From Maratus speciosus (lineage: Eukaryota; Arthropoda; Arachnida; Araneae; Salticidae): 64,000 nt of DNA. The notes under the pieces were generated by a model. The model was not told the origin of the DNA. It saw only the letters and a list, made by a program, of their open reading frames with translations, and did no database searches. The stretch spans positions 442,110,619 through 442,174,618 of the forward strand of contig OZ010786.1 in the NCBI GenBank assembly GCA_963932465.1. The letters are read 5' to 3'. The position numbers and the translations under genes are program-made. Below, piece by piece: positions 11,266 to 23,474 of this stretch. Within the stretch, counting starts at the first letter, position 1; each line of letters begins with the position of its first letter.

Positions 11266-14111
11266 CTAGTAACTGTATACATTAGGAAAGTGTAAATTGG
11301 TATACCATGAAAGTTCAAAGAGCTATAGAACCTAAATAATATCAAATATAGCTATTCGTATAACTCTTTTTTTAATATTATCCTTATCTGTTTATGATGA
11401 ACTTAATTCGGTACTGACAATAAAAGCAGTGCATAGTTAAACTTCATTTGGCATTTCATAAAACTAAATTCAGCATAGTAATAACCTTTCTTTCTACAGT
11501 GTAGCTAAAACAAAACCTTTGTTCAAAGTTTAAATTTGGCATTTAGCTAAACGCGCTTCGAATTGAGGTCTCAAAGTTTCAACGCCGCCATGGTTAGTGC
11601 CGCGTTTTTCCAAATATGTGTTTAATTAACTTTTAAAGTCACTCGAGGCGTATTAAGAGATACAATCAATGCAAACTATCTCGAATCCCACAGTATTTAT
11701 GCGATTCATTCTAATTAAATCTTTTCTAAAAAACGGACACTTAATTTATTTTAATTCCAAAACAGACAAACGGCACCAATAATATTTAATTAAAATTTTC
11801 CTTTTATCATATACGTGAAAATAAGCAAGTTTGCATTTTCTAATAAATTCGTTTATAATTTCTGGTGTCAGTTCATGATTTCATAAGTTTATAAATAGAA
11901 TTATTACAACGTGCTGGAAAGGATTAAGTGGTCGCAGGACTTTTAAAGCTTCAAAACTTAAGAAATTTTAATTTTTTTAGGTGCTAAACTCCTATCTTTT
12001 CTGAATATTTTGATATAATTGTTTCCTTGAAATTACCATTAGAACAGAAGTTTTGGCTTTTAGAATTATACCCGCTCAATAGCTGAAGCGGCGTTTCCGA
12101 AACTTTAAAGTCGTTATTTTCCAAATGGCGTTTTTGGGGCATAACGCGCAGGATACCTCAAAAACTTCTGAATATTTTTTCATGAAATTTTCAAAACATA
12201 TATTTCATGTTAGTCTGTATAAACTGAACCTAAAATTTTCTTTTTATTGTTCAAAAAAAATATTTTTTAGGTGATTTTAATTTTACTGTTGAAATTTTCA
12301 AAATTTTGTATTAGCTAAATGCAACATTGCATTAAAAATATAAAAATGCTTTAAATAAAAATTTATTTAAGTTCAGGGAAATTATTACAATCTGAAGTAT
12401 AAGTAAGCACAAAAATTTTCATTCTAGTTGCAATATTTATTTTGTAATCCTGCGCGTAAACTGTTATGCCAATTTTTTGTTCGACAAATGTCTAACAGTT
12501 TCAAGCCCCCTATAAATACTAATTCTGTATCTTGCAATTTTTTAAATACATGAAACGAAAGAACGTACTTATATCTTTCATCCCAATGAAAATTGTGTTT
12601 TAAAATAATATACATTTTAAGACATTAAATGATGAAAATGGTCTTTTTTTTCATTTTTTCCACTTTTTAGAGTCCCGAAACCTCTTAAATTAGTATGTTT
12701 TTAACAATTTGACGTTTATTGCTTTTATACTGTTACTGGACATTACATTACACATATATATCATTAAAAGTTGTTAACTAGGCAGAGTACGCCGCCCCTG
12801 TCCTTGTGTATGTCCAAACTGACAGTACCTTTAAGGGTTAATATCTCGGCTAATTACCGATTGTTTTTTTTCGAAAATCATTATCAACAATGCTTTTATT
12901 CTTCTGCAACGATAGGTATATTCAGCGATGCTCAACAATTTTTCTCAATGCCCGTAAATCGAAATTTGTGCATAACAGAAAAATGCTAATTACTCAAAAA
13001 CTATGTGACCTAGGGTAATCACTATAATTTTCCGGCAAGGTTTATATTAACGTCTACTACCTCTATTTTTTTCATAATTTTAGTTTCAGTAGATTCGGAA
13101 TTAGATGGGGGGGGGACATATTTTTGCGCTACATTTTCAACAATATCTTTAAAAATATAATACCTAAAATTAAAAGGAATGTATTTTTGAGTTCAGCGTT
13201 ACAAAAGCTTTCACAAGATACCCCACATGATATACAAAGAAAATATTTTTTTTTTCAAGTAGCATAATTAGCCCCTCTACTTTTTTACTAAATATATTTA
13301 TGAATGTTTATTAATCTGAAAATATGTGGGTCAATGGTCTTTATTACTTCCCCGAATTTGAACTTTCCACGTTCCATAGTTTACGAGTTAAATGGCTGTG
13401 ACAGACAGACAAACAGACGGACAGACACAGGAGTGATCTTATAATGGTTCCGCTTTTACTTTTTAAGTACGGAACCCCAAAAATAATGAGAAGTTATATC
13501 ATGTGATTTTGTTTGCAAATAATAAGGTTAATCATCACAAGAAAATTCAGAATTTTAACTCAATAAATAAAAATTATTTTAAAATGTGTCCCGGACCCCC
13601 TTAACATACATTTACGATAGTTCATAAATTTAATTTATTACTTTACCTGATCGTAAAGACAGCATTTCCCATATCACACTGCGATCAACTGCGTAACATA
13701 CCATCTTACGATTCGAGGTGGTATCTGAAAATGATGACCGTCATGTGGAACATGTTTGGTTGTAATAAAATTTGTAAACTATTGTAAACGTATGCTAAAT
13801 GTGTAACTCGACAAAAACGCCCTCCGACGGTGAAATTGTGTAGCATTTTTTTTTCGCTGAAACAAATTCCCATACCCTTATTATGTCCTCCACTGAATTT
13901 CAAAACATTCTAAACAATAGTTTCATCTGTTGACTACTTTAAAATAGGGTCGTTTAATTATGGACATCCTGTATGTGCCCATGGTTAAATAAACTTTCCC
14001 TACATTAATATTTTTTGCATTTTTTATAACAGCATATGATGCTATTAGATGTTCTATTAGATGTTGGGTGGAGTAAACTTATCAACATGCAGTAATGGCA
14101 TGATATTTTAA

Positions 14112-14318
14112 CCCTCTGAGTGTTTTAAGGGTTTTCCTGCATTTTAATAAAAATGCAGGATGTTAATTTAAATTTTCTTTATTTGTTTCTAATACACACT
14201 TCGTGCCCCTATATTTGACACACATCTGAAAATACAATTCTGTTTAAAATATTTTTGTCTAGAACCAATTTAATTTGTTTTAGGAAAACGGAAAGATATG
14301 AGCAAACTGCTTAGAGGG
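14112..14318. mobile_element. TTAA MITE, 207 bp
   Basis: Ends are CCCTCTGAGTGTTTTAAGGG and AGCAAACTGCTTAGAGGG, inverted over the terminal CCCTCT. TTAA flanks both sides (14108-14111 and 14319-14322). The other segmental copy near 15985 lacks it. CCTGCATTTTAATAAAAATGCAGG forms an internal palindrome near the left end. There is no coding capacity; it is piggyBac-like by target and CCCT terminus. Confidence 0.75.
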
Positions 14319-14430
14319 TTAAAAATATTTTACATATGGCATCGTTTAAAATGCAGTAACGATTCCTTTCACTATTCAAAAGAAAGGTATGATAACAATT
14401 TAAATTCATTATAAAACATTTTTTTTTCTC

Positions 14431-15147
14431 CTGGGTGTCCTGGACACAAAAATCTTCAAATTTTGCAAAAACATTTTATTCCATAAAAAAATTCTCTGCT
14501 TTTTCCTTATTAAAATGACATTTAAATCATGTTTCTATCTGAATTAGAACAAAAAAATATTAATTTTTTAGTTTTGGTTTGTTTTCAAAATCTAGCTTTC
14601 AAGCAATGGCTGTCATGCAAGCGACTTCTTGTAAAAATGCGCTTTTCTTCATGATAGGTTTTCTTCCCTTTCTCACATTTAAATTCTTATAACTCGAGAA
14701 CCGTTAAAGATACAGGTTTCAAACTTGGAACATATCTTTTCAATTGATTTGCTTTAATTTTGATTCAACATATTTGAAAAAAAAATTTACTTTTGAAAAT
14801 ATGATTTTTTCAAAATAAGTTGCAACACTTTTTTTGAAATTTTTTCGTTAAATATTTTTAATTTTTTTATAAGTTAATATTTTTTAAAATGCTGAATCAA
14901 AATTAAAACTTATATATTTCTGTTTATTTAAAAGAAAAAAAAATTGAAATTTTATAAATAATATTTCGAGTGATATCGATTTTAAATTACCCCACCTTTT
15001 TAATAAATTTTAAATTAAAATAAAAAAAAATCCTGAGAAGTTTTATCATGTGATTTTATTTACAAATGATAAAGTTAACCATCACAAAAAAATTCAGAAT
15101 TTTAACTCAATAAATAAAAATTATTTTAAAATGTGCCCCGTACCTCC
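14431..15147. mobile_element. TTAA-flanked element, family P1, copy 2
   Basis: This aligns with P1 copy 1: GTCCTGGACACAAAAATCTTC at the left, CTCGAGAACCGTTAAAGATA in the middle, and AAAATGTGCCCCGTACCTCC before TTAA (15148-15151) at the right. The left TTAA is no longer recognisable. It is absent from the second segmental copy, where the site reads AAGTTAAGATAT near 16331. It has no transposase frame. Confidence 0.75.
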
Positions 15148-15689
15148 TTAATTGAAATCTTTTCTCTGTGAAATATATTTTTCTAATTGTTAAAAAAAAT
15201 TACTTTGATTCAGCTTCTAACCTTTCTGTGGTAACATGAATGGCATTTTTAGAATAAATTCTTAAGTTTCATTCTTTAAGATTGAAATTATGAAGAACTT
15301 AAAGTAACTTTTCCGTTATTTAAATGAAACAAGTTTTGATTTTCCAATCGAAAGTCTTTTTCGTTCACATTATTGCTTCAATGGATTTTAAAATGCCCAT
15401 TTACTTAAAAATTGCAAATGTTGTTTCGCGAAAATTCCATCTTGTTTCAAATTTCGTTATAAAACTTTCTATTTCCTAAATGTTTTTCGCATTTCCTAAT
15501 TCAAACATTTTCCTATTTTTATATTATGTCACGAACCAGTATTTTTTTATATTAATTTTGAAGTATATTTCTCTTGCATACGTTGGCAAAGTGCACGTTA
15601 AGGATTTCTGCTTTGAGAAAGTGGTGCCACGTTAGAATAAAAAATATTCGTCTGCGCCTGCGCTTTCTTATAAAATACAGTAAAATAAA

Positions 15690-15803
<114 letters not shown>

Positions 15804-16029
15804 AAGTAGTGGTGCGAATAGATTTGAAAAATAGGTTCTACTGGCAGCTCTGTTATTGTATATTTGCGTTCGCGATTAAATAATATTTTCTTAGATTAAT
15901 ATTATTTTGTTCAATTTTTACAGAGTATGATACTATTAGATGTTGAGTACAGTAAACTTATCATATGTAATAATGCCAGAATATCTAAAAAAAAAAAAAA
16001 AAAAAAAAATACATATTACATTCGTTTAA

Positions 16030-16229
16030 ACCCGTTCCGCACAATGGGTGCATATATACACCCTCAAAAAGTGCTTAAAACGCTATAGTTTGATACCAGT
16101 AAAAAAGAAACGTAAAATTGACTTTATTTAATTACGACATTTTCGTGATTTAGAAAGTTAAATCAAATAATTAACAAAAAGTGATGTCAAACGAATAAAT
16201 TCGTGTAAAAGATGCCGGTCCTGAACGAG
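16030..16229. mobile_element. TTAA MITE, 200 bp
   Basis: TTAA at 16026-16029 and 16230-16233 brackets a sequence starting ACCCGTTCCGC and ending CTGAACGAG, with weak terminal inversion (CCGTTC/GAACG). Just inside the left end is the palindrome GGGTGCATATATACACCC. The first segmental copy has the intact empty site (GTTTAAAATGCAG near 14345). A similar terminus (GAACGGG before TTAA) occurs at 54504. The empty site makes the insertion firm, and piggyBac type is inferred. Confidence 0.7.
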
Positions 16230-16760
16230 TTAAAAAGCAGTAACGATTGCTTTCAATATTCAAAAGAAAGGTTTGATAACAATTGAAATTCATTATAAAG
16301 TTTTTTTGTTTTGTTTTTTTCCCTCGACAAGTTAAGATATTTTTTCTATGGAATACATTTTCCCAACTGTTCAAAAAATGGCCTTTGATTTACCTTCCAA
16401 CTTTCCTCCGATAACATCAATGACGTTTTTAGAATAAATTTCCAAAATTTATCCTTTAAAATTGGAATTATATAGAACTTAAAGTAGCTTTTCATTATTT
16501 CATTCATAAATTAGCTTTTCATTCAAACATGCGTTCCTTATTTAAAGAAAACACATTCTGATTTTCCATTTGAAAGAATTTTTCGTTCACATTATTGCTT
16601 CAGTGGATTTTAAAACACAGCCATTTACATAAAAATTGCAAATGCTGTTTCGTGAACATTTTCATTGCATCAAGTATTTTCAAGTTCCATTATAAAATTC
16701 TATTTTAAAAATATTTTCCACATATTCTAATTCAAACATTTTCCTCTTATCGAATACATT

Positions 16761-17873
16761 TTTCAAAGAAAAAATAAAATAAATACAATAATATATTTCA
16801 GGTCAATTTATTTTTTACCATTTTCTGAAAATTATATCTGCTGTTTATTAAGTAATTTCCCAGTTTTTACCTATTAGGAATGAAATCATATAAAATGTAT
16901 TTATCCGTAAAAAAAATTTTTGTCCGTGAAATTTTTGAAAAAAAATCCGTGATTTTTCATTATTTCATGCAGGAGAACTTTTTATGTTATTTTCTTTAAT
17001 GGATTTTAAAATATGCGACGATGATGATCAATTATTGTTGTTTCTTCAAAGTATTTTTTTGTGTAAAGTATTTTCAGAATGTTAGGATTTTTTTTTTTAC
17101 TGTTTTATGTATTTTAAATATATATTATTCTTTTTTAATTTATGTTATTATGCTTTTTGGTAATAATTTGTAAAAAAAAAAATATCTAAAGTAACTGCAC
17201 TCGACTTTTCGAATACTGATGAACGTGTCCAGAAATTTGAAATAAAGGGAAAATTTAATAAATTTCTGTCACATTGGAATCGACTGAATTCGAACGCTGG
17301 ACAAACATTTTTAAACGAGAAATATTGCCTCTGAGCCAATTCGTCTTTATTGTACAGACAAAAAGTTTATAATTTATACTCTGTCATATTTCGTTGGTAT
17401 TTTTCTCGATACACTGTTAAAAATTGCAGTGCAATGATGAACAAATATATGGAGTAAAATAATGAGAAGTACCAAAATATGGTGCTTCATAATTTTTACA
17501 AACTTCATTTCATGGTGTAACCATTGTAAGTACGCTGTTATGAAGACGTTTTGGTACTAAATTGACAACGTTTTGCCGCTACTCATAAACCAATCTGAAC
17601 AGCATGTTTACAACTCACTTATGAGATAAGAAAAATAATTAAAGTTTCGTTCACAAAGTCACATTTTTCCGGTCTAAAGTACTGGTAGCCAAAATTTGTA
17701 GCATGTGACTTACACTACAAGTACTCATGGAAATAGCCTATAGTAATCATAAATCAATGCAGACGGCGGCACTAAATTTCTCCTGAAACCATACTTGTAG
17801 ACAACATTTCTCTTTTCATTTGACTGAAAATATTATAGACAGCAAAATGTATCTGGATTTTCTATGTATTTTT
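16761..17873. other. Non-coding AT-rich stretch
   Basis: No gene, RNA or recognisable element. Short frames such as 17148-17339 on the minus strand have no identifiable domain. Confidence 0.5.
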
Positions 17874-18777
17874 ACCCGACTGAAAAAAAGGGTTATGTGT
17901 TTCACGCGTATCTGTGTATGTGGATTTCTTAATACCCTCGAAACATCTCAACGTCTGGATGAATTTTAATGAATGAGGTCTCTATCGATTCGTCTTAACG
18001 GCCGGATGGTTATAGGCTAGTTTTGTTTTTATAAATTCAAAATGGCGGCCGTAAAATACAAAATGGCGGTAGAGACGGAAAATAACATTTACGCACCCTA
18101 TTGAGTGGCATATCATTGGATAGGTCTTTCAAAATGAAGACGATGTTTCATTAACTATTTTAAAGTCAGAAACTCCGTTAAAATATTATACAACCTGGAA
18201 GTTGTGTATGTATTCTGGATCTCTAGCTTTACTGCAACTCTAACACTCATAGACATCTATAGATCTCATTAAAACAGGTTTATAGATAGGAACTAACAAT
18301 TAAACACAACTTAAAAGTCATCAATACAAGTAAATAAAAAAAATAGGTAAGTAATATAAACAAGTAATATAAAAAAAATATTTTAATTCCTATTTAGGTC
18401 AATAAGAGACTTTTTTTTCTTCCATTCTTCTTTCCTCCTAAGTGGCGCTTAAAATGCCTTGATCAAAAAGAGAGCTCTCTGGGTCTTAAAATACCTTGAT
18501 CAAGAAGAGGGCTCTCTCGATTATTGAAAATTAATTAATTAAATTTAATTAATGAATTAGTATTTGAAAATAAAAGATTAACATCAAGTGTCATCCATTA
18601 CAAGTTTTAAAAAATTTATTTGAGCTTGATTGGATGAATAATAAGTATTTTATTAACGATTGAAAATTTGAACAAGATATATAAAGCGAGAGTGTGAGCT
18701 AATAGTCGGAAATGAAAATAAAATAGTTTCACATTCACGACAAATAATTAATTAGTTCGCTTTTTACGCAGTCGGGT
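17874..18777. mobile_element. CCCGACTG-ended interspersed repeat, ~0.9 kb
   Basis: ACCCGACTG at 17874 and CAGTCGGGT ending at 18777 form a perfect 9-bp inverted pair, with T-runs outside both ends. Inside, AATGGCGGCCG and AATGGCGG recur near 18041 and 18063, and TGCCTTGATCAAAAAGAG is locally duplicated near 18455 and 18490. No coding frame is seen. The class is unknown; it looks like a non-autonomous repeat unit. Confidence 0.5.
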
Positions 18778-21678
18778 TTTTTGATTTTTAAAATTTAATT
18801 GTTTATTAGTATATGTATCTATAGTTTACAGGGGTATCTCAAAAAAAGTTTGGGTCTTTATAAAAGTCTATAATTTTTAATTTGGAACTGAAGGAATATA
18901 GGAAAGATCAATTCAAACTCGGATGTGTGAAAATTTTTACAACAAACCTAGCACATTATATGAAAATTACTAGTGTTAAATAATTTTGTGAGTTTTCGGA
19001 AGAGGCTAAAGAACTGTTGCTCTTTAAATTGGGTAATGAAATTGGAAAAAATTGTTTTCACCATGAGCAAGTATATTTCAAGAAGTACACACACTTAATT
19101 CGACAAATCTGCTGTGATCCTTTCAAAAAACACAAAATGCCAGTCCGAAAGTCTGTGCGTTTAATAACACTTTAAACTGCTCAAAATTAAACAATTGGAC
19201 CTTCATTACATTTTTCGTGGGCAATTAGAGAAGATCTTTGTTGGATACCATTTGAAAATATACTAATTATAATATCAGTTACATCAACGTCATCAACAAA
19301 AAGATCTTACAAAATCGAACAATACACTTTTAACGAGATTAGGGTAATATTTCTCAAGATATTCAAAATATTTGTTTTATAACTGTTGACTGATTTTCTT
19401 TGTCCTAAGCATTCTCAATAGTATATGTTTATATATGTTTACTTCAATAAAGATAAAATAAAATATTATTCAATTTGCTAATAATATTGTCATCTGTTTT
19501 TACTTTGATATGGATGTTTTACTACGTGTTATTCATGTATGTGAATATATTACAGTAATGTGTTTCAAGTTCCTGTTTAATTATGTATACATATTTTACA
19601 TCACATACATCACTGGACATAAATTTATTAAATAAATATACATTTCCCCCTTTTTGGAAACAGAAGTGCAGTAATGTAATTTAGCCATTCAAATGATTTA
19701 AATAATGTTAAGTTAAAACTATTAACAGAAATTTTAAATATTTCCAGGCAGAAAAAAAAAATCTTTTCCCTGATGGTCACAAACGTTAATTAACTCTGAA
19801 GTCCAATTAATCTCCACATAATAAATTGTTTAAAAGCCAAAATATATCATTATGGGTTTTCTTAACGGATATAATGCTTCTCTACAAAATATTAACTTCT
19901 TAAGGTTTTATGAGATAAAAAAAAATATATATATACTGTCATTTGACTATGTCACACACGCCGTCATGAAATAACCCATAGAATATAACAAAAATTACTT
20001 TTTGCCCCCAATTCTGTTACGCTAGGAATCAAAAAGTAATCTTGAAGTTTTTAAAGCGTATCATGAACTTATTTATCTTTTTGCCTATGCAATATTGGGG
20101 ATTTCTGAATTTTCTTTCGTCTGATTTGTTGCGCCTCCATATAAGTAAAAATTGTGATTTTGTAATTTTTTTAAAAAGTTTCTAAGCTAATTTCAAGATG
20201 AATTAAATGGCAACTTCCAAGCTTGAGCTCTGTATTTTTCATATGTAACACTACATCAGGCATCAAATTCACAGATGATTGTAAATTCTTTTGATCCTTA
20301 GAATTTTTATAATTTTCTCTTAATTGTTAAATTGTCAGTTTTTACAAATAATTTAAGATTAAGCATGGTGTTACCAAATTATTATTACTAAATAAATAAG
20401 TCGATAATTTTCCAGAGATAACAATACTATGAACATTTTTAATTTATGTTAACTAGTTAGTTTTTAAGTATGTTAAACAGTTCGCAACTTTGAATTCGAA
20501 CAGTTCGCAACTATGTCACAGGTTCTTTAAATGTCCAGAACTGCCAAAATATTTTATTTTTTGTCTACACATTTTGCATAGCTCTATTTAAATATTAAAT
20601 CCATCTGTGTATCAAATTTTCTTAAAATCTATTACTATGTGGCCACAACGTTTTATGTAAATTTCCTTTTTTTTGTATGGAATGACCCACAAGTTAAAAT
20701 TATTTCTTTAGAATTTCTGGTATGAATGGAAAATTCCTGAATACAAATTTTGGCCAAAATGGCAACCGCCAAATGCCGAATCAGTGTATCGCCACCCCAA
20801 ATACCGTCTTCAGATAATTTTATGCCTTTTTGCACGTATCTCTGTAATTTTTTGTATGTTATATCCATGACATAATTCCATAATCTTTATGTATTATACG
20901 GTAACACATGAGGAATTTTTGAGAAAAAAAATGGTGATTTAACGCATAAATATAAGATACTTTTATTATTTTTTTTGTTATCGTTATTTCAAACAATTTT
21001 TATTAACAGAAAATTATATAAAATTCCAGAGTGTTGTTATTTTGGCTCTTAAATGCACTGGCGCATACAATACGTCTCCCTTATTTTTATGTTATTACAA
21101 ACTATCTGTATTTTTTAAAGGTTGAAAAAGAATCGCAAACATTAAAACAATTAAGTAAATATAAATAAGCCAAGAACATCTTGTGACAACATAATTTATT
21201 TAAATTTTCATTGAATAACACTTTCGCGATGCCTAACGTGCTGAGAATCCTCCATTATTTGCCATAATTGTTACCTTCATTATTACAAGTGTTTCGTATT
21301 TGAAAATATCATTTTATATATTAAAAGAATTTCTTAGTTTCAATTAACCAAAAATTTCGATTTTTATAAACGTGTTAAGGGCTTATGGAATAAATATGGG
21401 ATAGATTTTCTCTTTTTGTAGTTAAAGATAAAATAGATGAATCCATATCAAACAACGGATCATTCTGAACAATAAATTGTTTTTCCTATGAATGAAAGAT
21501 TTTTTTTTCATAGTGTTTTCTGATAGCCTTGAAATTAAGATATTCGCTTTTTTAATAGAACTTTTATTTTATTTGTCCAGCATTAGACATTAACTTTTAC
21601 ATATAAAAGCAAACACTGTAATTTACTATAAGTTTTTATACAAAAAAGTTTTAGACCTTTGATGAAAATATCCTGAGT

Positions 21679-21681
<3 letters not shown>
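18778..21681. other. Non-coding AT-rich stretch
   Basis: No supported gene or complete mobile element. A TA followed by CAGGGGTATCTC near 18830 resembles a mariner-type terminus, but no matching second end was found in the window. Short frames here have no recognisable content. Confidence 0.5.

Positions 21682-21724
<43 letters not shown>
21682..21724 (+). repeat. Poly-A tract, ~43 bp
   Basis: Uninterrupted A run ending just before CTAGTATGTTGTGG. It could be the tail of a retrocopy or a simple repeat; no retrotransposon body was recognised upstream. Confidence 0.9.
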
Positions 21725-21726
<2 letters not shown>

Positions 21727-21789
21727 AGTATGTTGTGGCCATCACAAAACTTTTTTCTATATAAATCACGTCAATTAAATCATGTAAAT

Positions 21790-22760
21790 AGTACAAGAAA
21801 TTACATCAATTTAGCACCAATTAATATCATGTATATCTGAATTTGAAGTTTGATAAAAATTCGTGCCTTAGTTCTTGAGATAGAGCTATAGCGGAAATTT
21901 TGAAAAATGTAGCTTAGCAGCGCCACCTGTTGTGTGATTTACAACAATACATAAACAGGAATAATTGATATCCAGGTATACATGGATCTGAAGTTCATTG
22001 AAAATCTAAGCATTAGTTCTTGAGATAGAGCCATTGCGGAAATCACAAAAAACAGTATAGCAGCGCCACCTATTGAGCGATTTACACCAAACTGTAGAAA
22101 ATGTCAGTTCGTGTCAAGGATTAACTGATTCTACAATTTGATGAAAATTCGTGCATTAGTTCTTGAGATACACCTATAGTGGAAATTCTGAAAAATACAG
22201 AATAGCAGCGCCACCTGTTGAGCGATTTACACCAAAATGTACAAAATGTCAATTCATGTCAAGGATTAACTGATTCTGAAGTTTGGTGAAAATTATTGCA
22301 TTAGGTCTTGAGATACAGCTATAATGAAAATTCTGAAAAGTGCAGCATAGCAGCGCCACCTGGTTGAGCGATTTGCACCAAAACACAAAGTACACTAATT
22401 CATATCAAATTATACTTGAATCTGAAGTTTGATGAAAATCCAAGCATTAGTTGTTGAGTTAGAGCTATTGCGGAAATCGTAAAAAATGCAGTATAGCAGC
22501 GCCACCTGTTGAGCGATTTAAACCAAAATGTACAAAACTTCAATTCATGTCAGGGACTAACTGAATCTGAAGTTTGATGAAAATCCGTGCATTAGTTGTG
22601 GAGATTTAGCTGGTGCTGAAATCGCGAAAAAGGCTACATAGCAGCGCCACCTGTTGAGCGATTTACACCAAAAACGAATCAGCACCAATTTATATCAGAG
22701 CAAATTGAATATAATTTTTTATTAAATTCCGTACATTAGTTCTTGAAATAGAGCGCCTAC
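21790..22760 (+). repeat. ~155-bp tandem array (about 7 units)
   Basis: Each unit has a GAAGTTTGATGAAAAT-like segment, TTAGTTCTTGAGATA, and the well-kept CAGCGCCACCTGTTGAGCG, the last seen near 21929, 22059, 22204, 22349, 22498, 22643. It ends in a (CAGA)n run at 22779-22828. There is no CRISPR-like short repeat/spacer pattern; repeats and intervening DNA are homologous throughout. It is non-coding. The style resembles internal arrays of non-autonomous arthropod elements. Confidence 0.8.
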
Positions 22761-22778
22761 AAAATTTGTGTCACATAC

Positions 22779-22828
22779 AGACAGACAGACAGACAGACTC
22801 ACAGATGCACAGACTCACAGACAGACAT
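22779..22828 (+). repeat. CAGA-rich simple repeat
   Basis: Repeated CAGACAGACAGA with interruptions, immediately after the ~155-bp array. A 61-codon frame crosses it but is not convincing as a gene. Confidence 0.85.
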
Positions 22829-23474
22829 TTTGTAAAAACATGTTTTTCGGAATCCCTGACCCCTAAAACGTGTAAATCCGTCGAAAACCGTCATTTGAAA
22901 ATTTTCCCGAATCCAATCCTTTTTTCTTGTAAAGATAGAAGAAAGTAAAAATACGAAGTATAAAGATAAGCAAAAAAAAAAAAAAGTAGCTTAAAAAAAT
23001 AAACCTATTATACAAGATCTACAATGTCCTTAGAAAATCATACACGAGCATTAAACAGCGTGGTTAAAAAAAAATATATATATATATATATTTCCCGATA
23101 AAAACCTGCTTCGAAAGATTTTTTTTTTCTTCTGTTTTTGAAATAAATCTGTTTCTAAATAGGTGTTCTCTTATTTTTCTGTTAATAACACAGGAGAAGA
23201 GTCTGTTACCAAAAACAGATGTTTATTTTATGACGATTAGCTTTCCATTTTCAGATTCGAGATTTTTTTCACGGTGTTCTTTTACTTTTTAAAATATTAA
23301 AATACATGCTTATATATATAACTTATGTTTCAATTGCCGAGTATTAAAAAGTAACTTAATCTATAAACAAGCTAAAACTGCAATGTATGGTTTGCGACAA
23401 GGACTTTTCAGAACTTTATTAAAGAATTCTGGATCCTTTCTGCACAAAAACACATTTTTTTCGTGTAAGACCCG

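Larger units (their letters stand above)
3078..11269 (+). mobile_element. Helitron 1 (non-autonomous, plus strand)
   Basis: The 5' end at 3078 is TCTATATATATAAAAG, a typical Helitron start. The 3' end is CTAG at 11266-11269. It sits exactly between A (3077) and T (11270). The interrupted family T sequence is recovered by joining ...GGGTA to TAACTG..., as in the uninterrupted copies near 37075 and 47785, which is direct empty-site evidence for an A^T insertion without target duplication. No Rep/helicase frame remains. The body contains ~240-bp tandem modules (4850-5836 and 9976-11030) and a duplicated 3' region (9760-9955 resembles 11070-11269). The 3' hairpin is weak. Confidence 0.78.
2931..13478 (+). 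mobile_element. Family T interspersed element, copy 1 (split)
   Basis: The left end near 2931 reads AAACGGTCAAGTGCGAGC, followed by a short hairpin (GCGAG...CTCGC) and GTTCCGTAGAATAAA. The right end near 13478 reads TTTTTAAGTACGGAACCCC, so the last ~9 bp form an inverted pair (GTTCCGTA/TACGGAAC). Own sequence is 2931-3077 plus 11270-13478, about 2.36 kb. It aligns along its length with the copy at 47645-50349. A GACAGACAGACA run precedes the right end. I see no protein domain and cannot assign the family to a class. It landed in an A-run of the P1 element. Confidence 0.7.
2342..13600. mobile_element. TTAA-flanked element, family P1, copy 1 (split)
   Basis: The ends are GGGGGTCCAGGACAC at 2342 and GTGTCCCGGACCCCC ending at 13600, inverted copies of each other. 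TTAA borders both sides (2338-2341 and 13601-13604), the piggyBac-type target. The element's own sequence is 2342-2930 plus about 13479-13600. A family T element inserted at 2931 separates the halves. Two more copies lie at 14431-15147 and 53476-54467. No transposase frame is seen, so it is non-autonomous. The piggyBac assignment rests on TTAA and TIRs only. Confidence 0.8.
2162..13971. mobile_element. TA-flanked long-TIR element (outermost shell of nest)
   Basis: The left end at 2162 reads CAGGGTGTCTATAATTAAAC. The right end at 13971 is its near-perfect complement, GTTTAATTATGGACATCCTG. Both ends are bordered by TA (2160-2161 and 13972-13973), as expected for Tc1/mariner-superfamily targets. 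The inverted similarity goes inward for roughly 165 bp, as far as the CCACCAGAGGGTGTTTTT segment near 2308 and its counterpart near 13810. The element's own DNA is only about 2162-2337 and 13605-13971, roughly 545 bp with no transposase, so it is a non-autonomous element split by the insertions inside it. Confidence 0.8.

Noticed and set aside
12424..12615. 63-codon minus-strand frame conserved in both family T copies (also 49296-49487)
   Set aside because: Both copies keep the length, but the seven differences are all amino-acid changing by eye and no domain is recognisable; shared ancestry of the repeat explains it.
18830..18860. TA followed by CAGGGGTATCTC as a mariner-type left end
   Set aside because: No matching right end was found downstream, so no element can be delimited.
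21790..22760. Possible CRISPR-like array
   Set aside because: The period is ~155 bp and the DNA between the conserved cores is also homologous; this is a eukaryotic tandem repeat.
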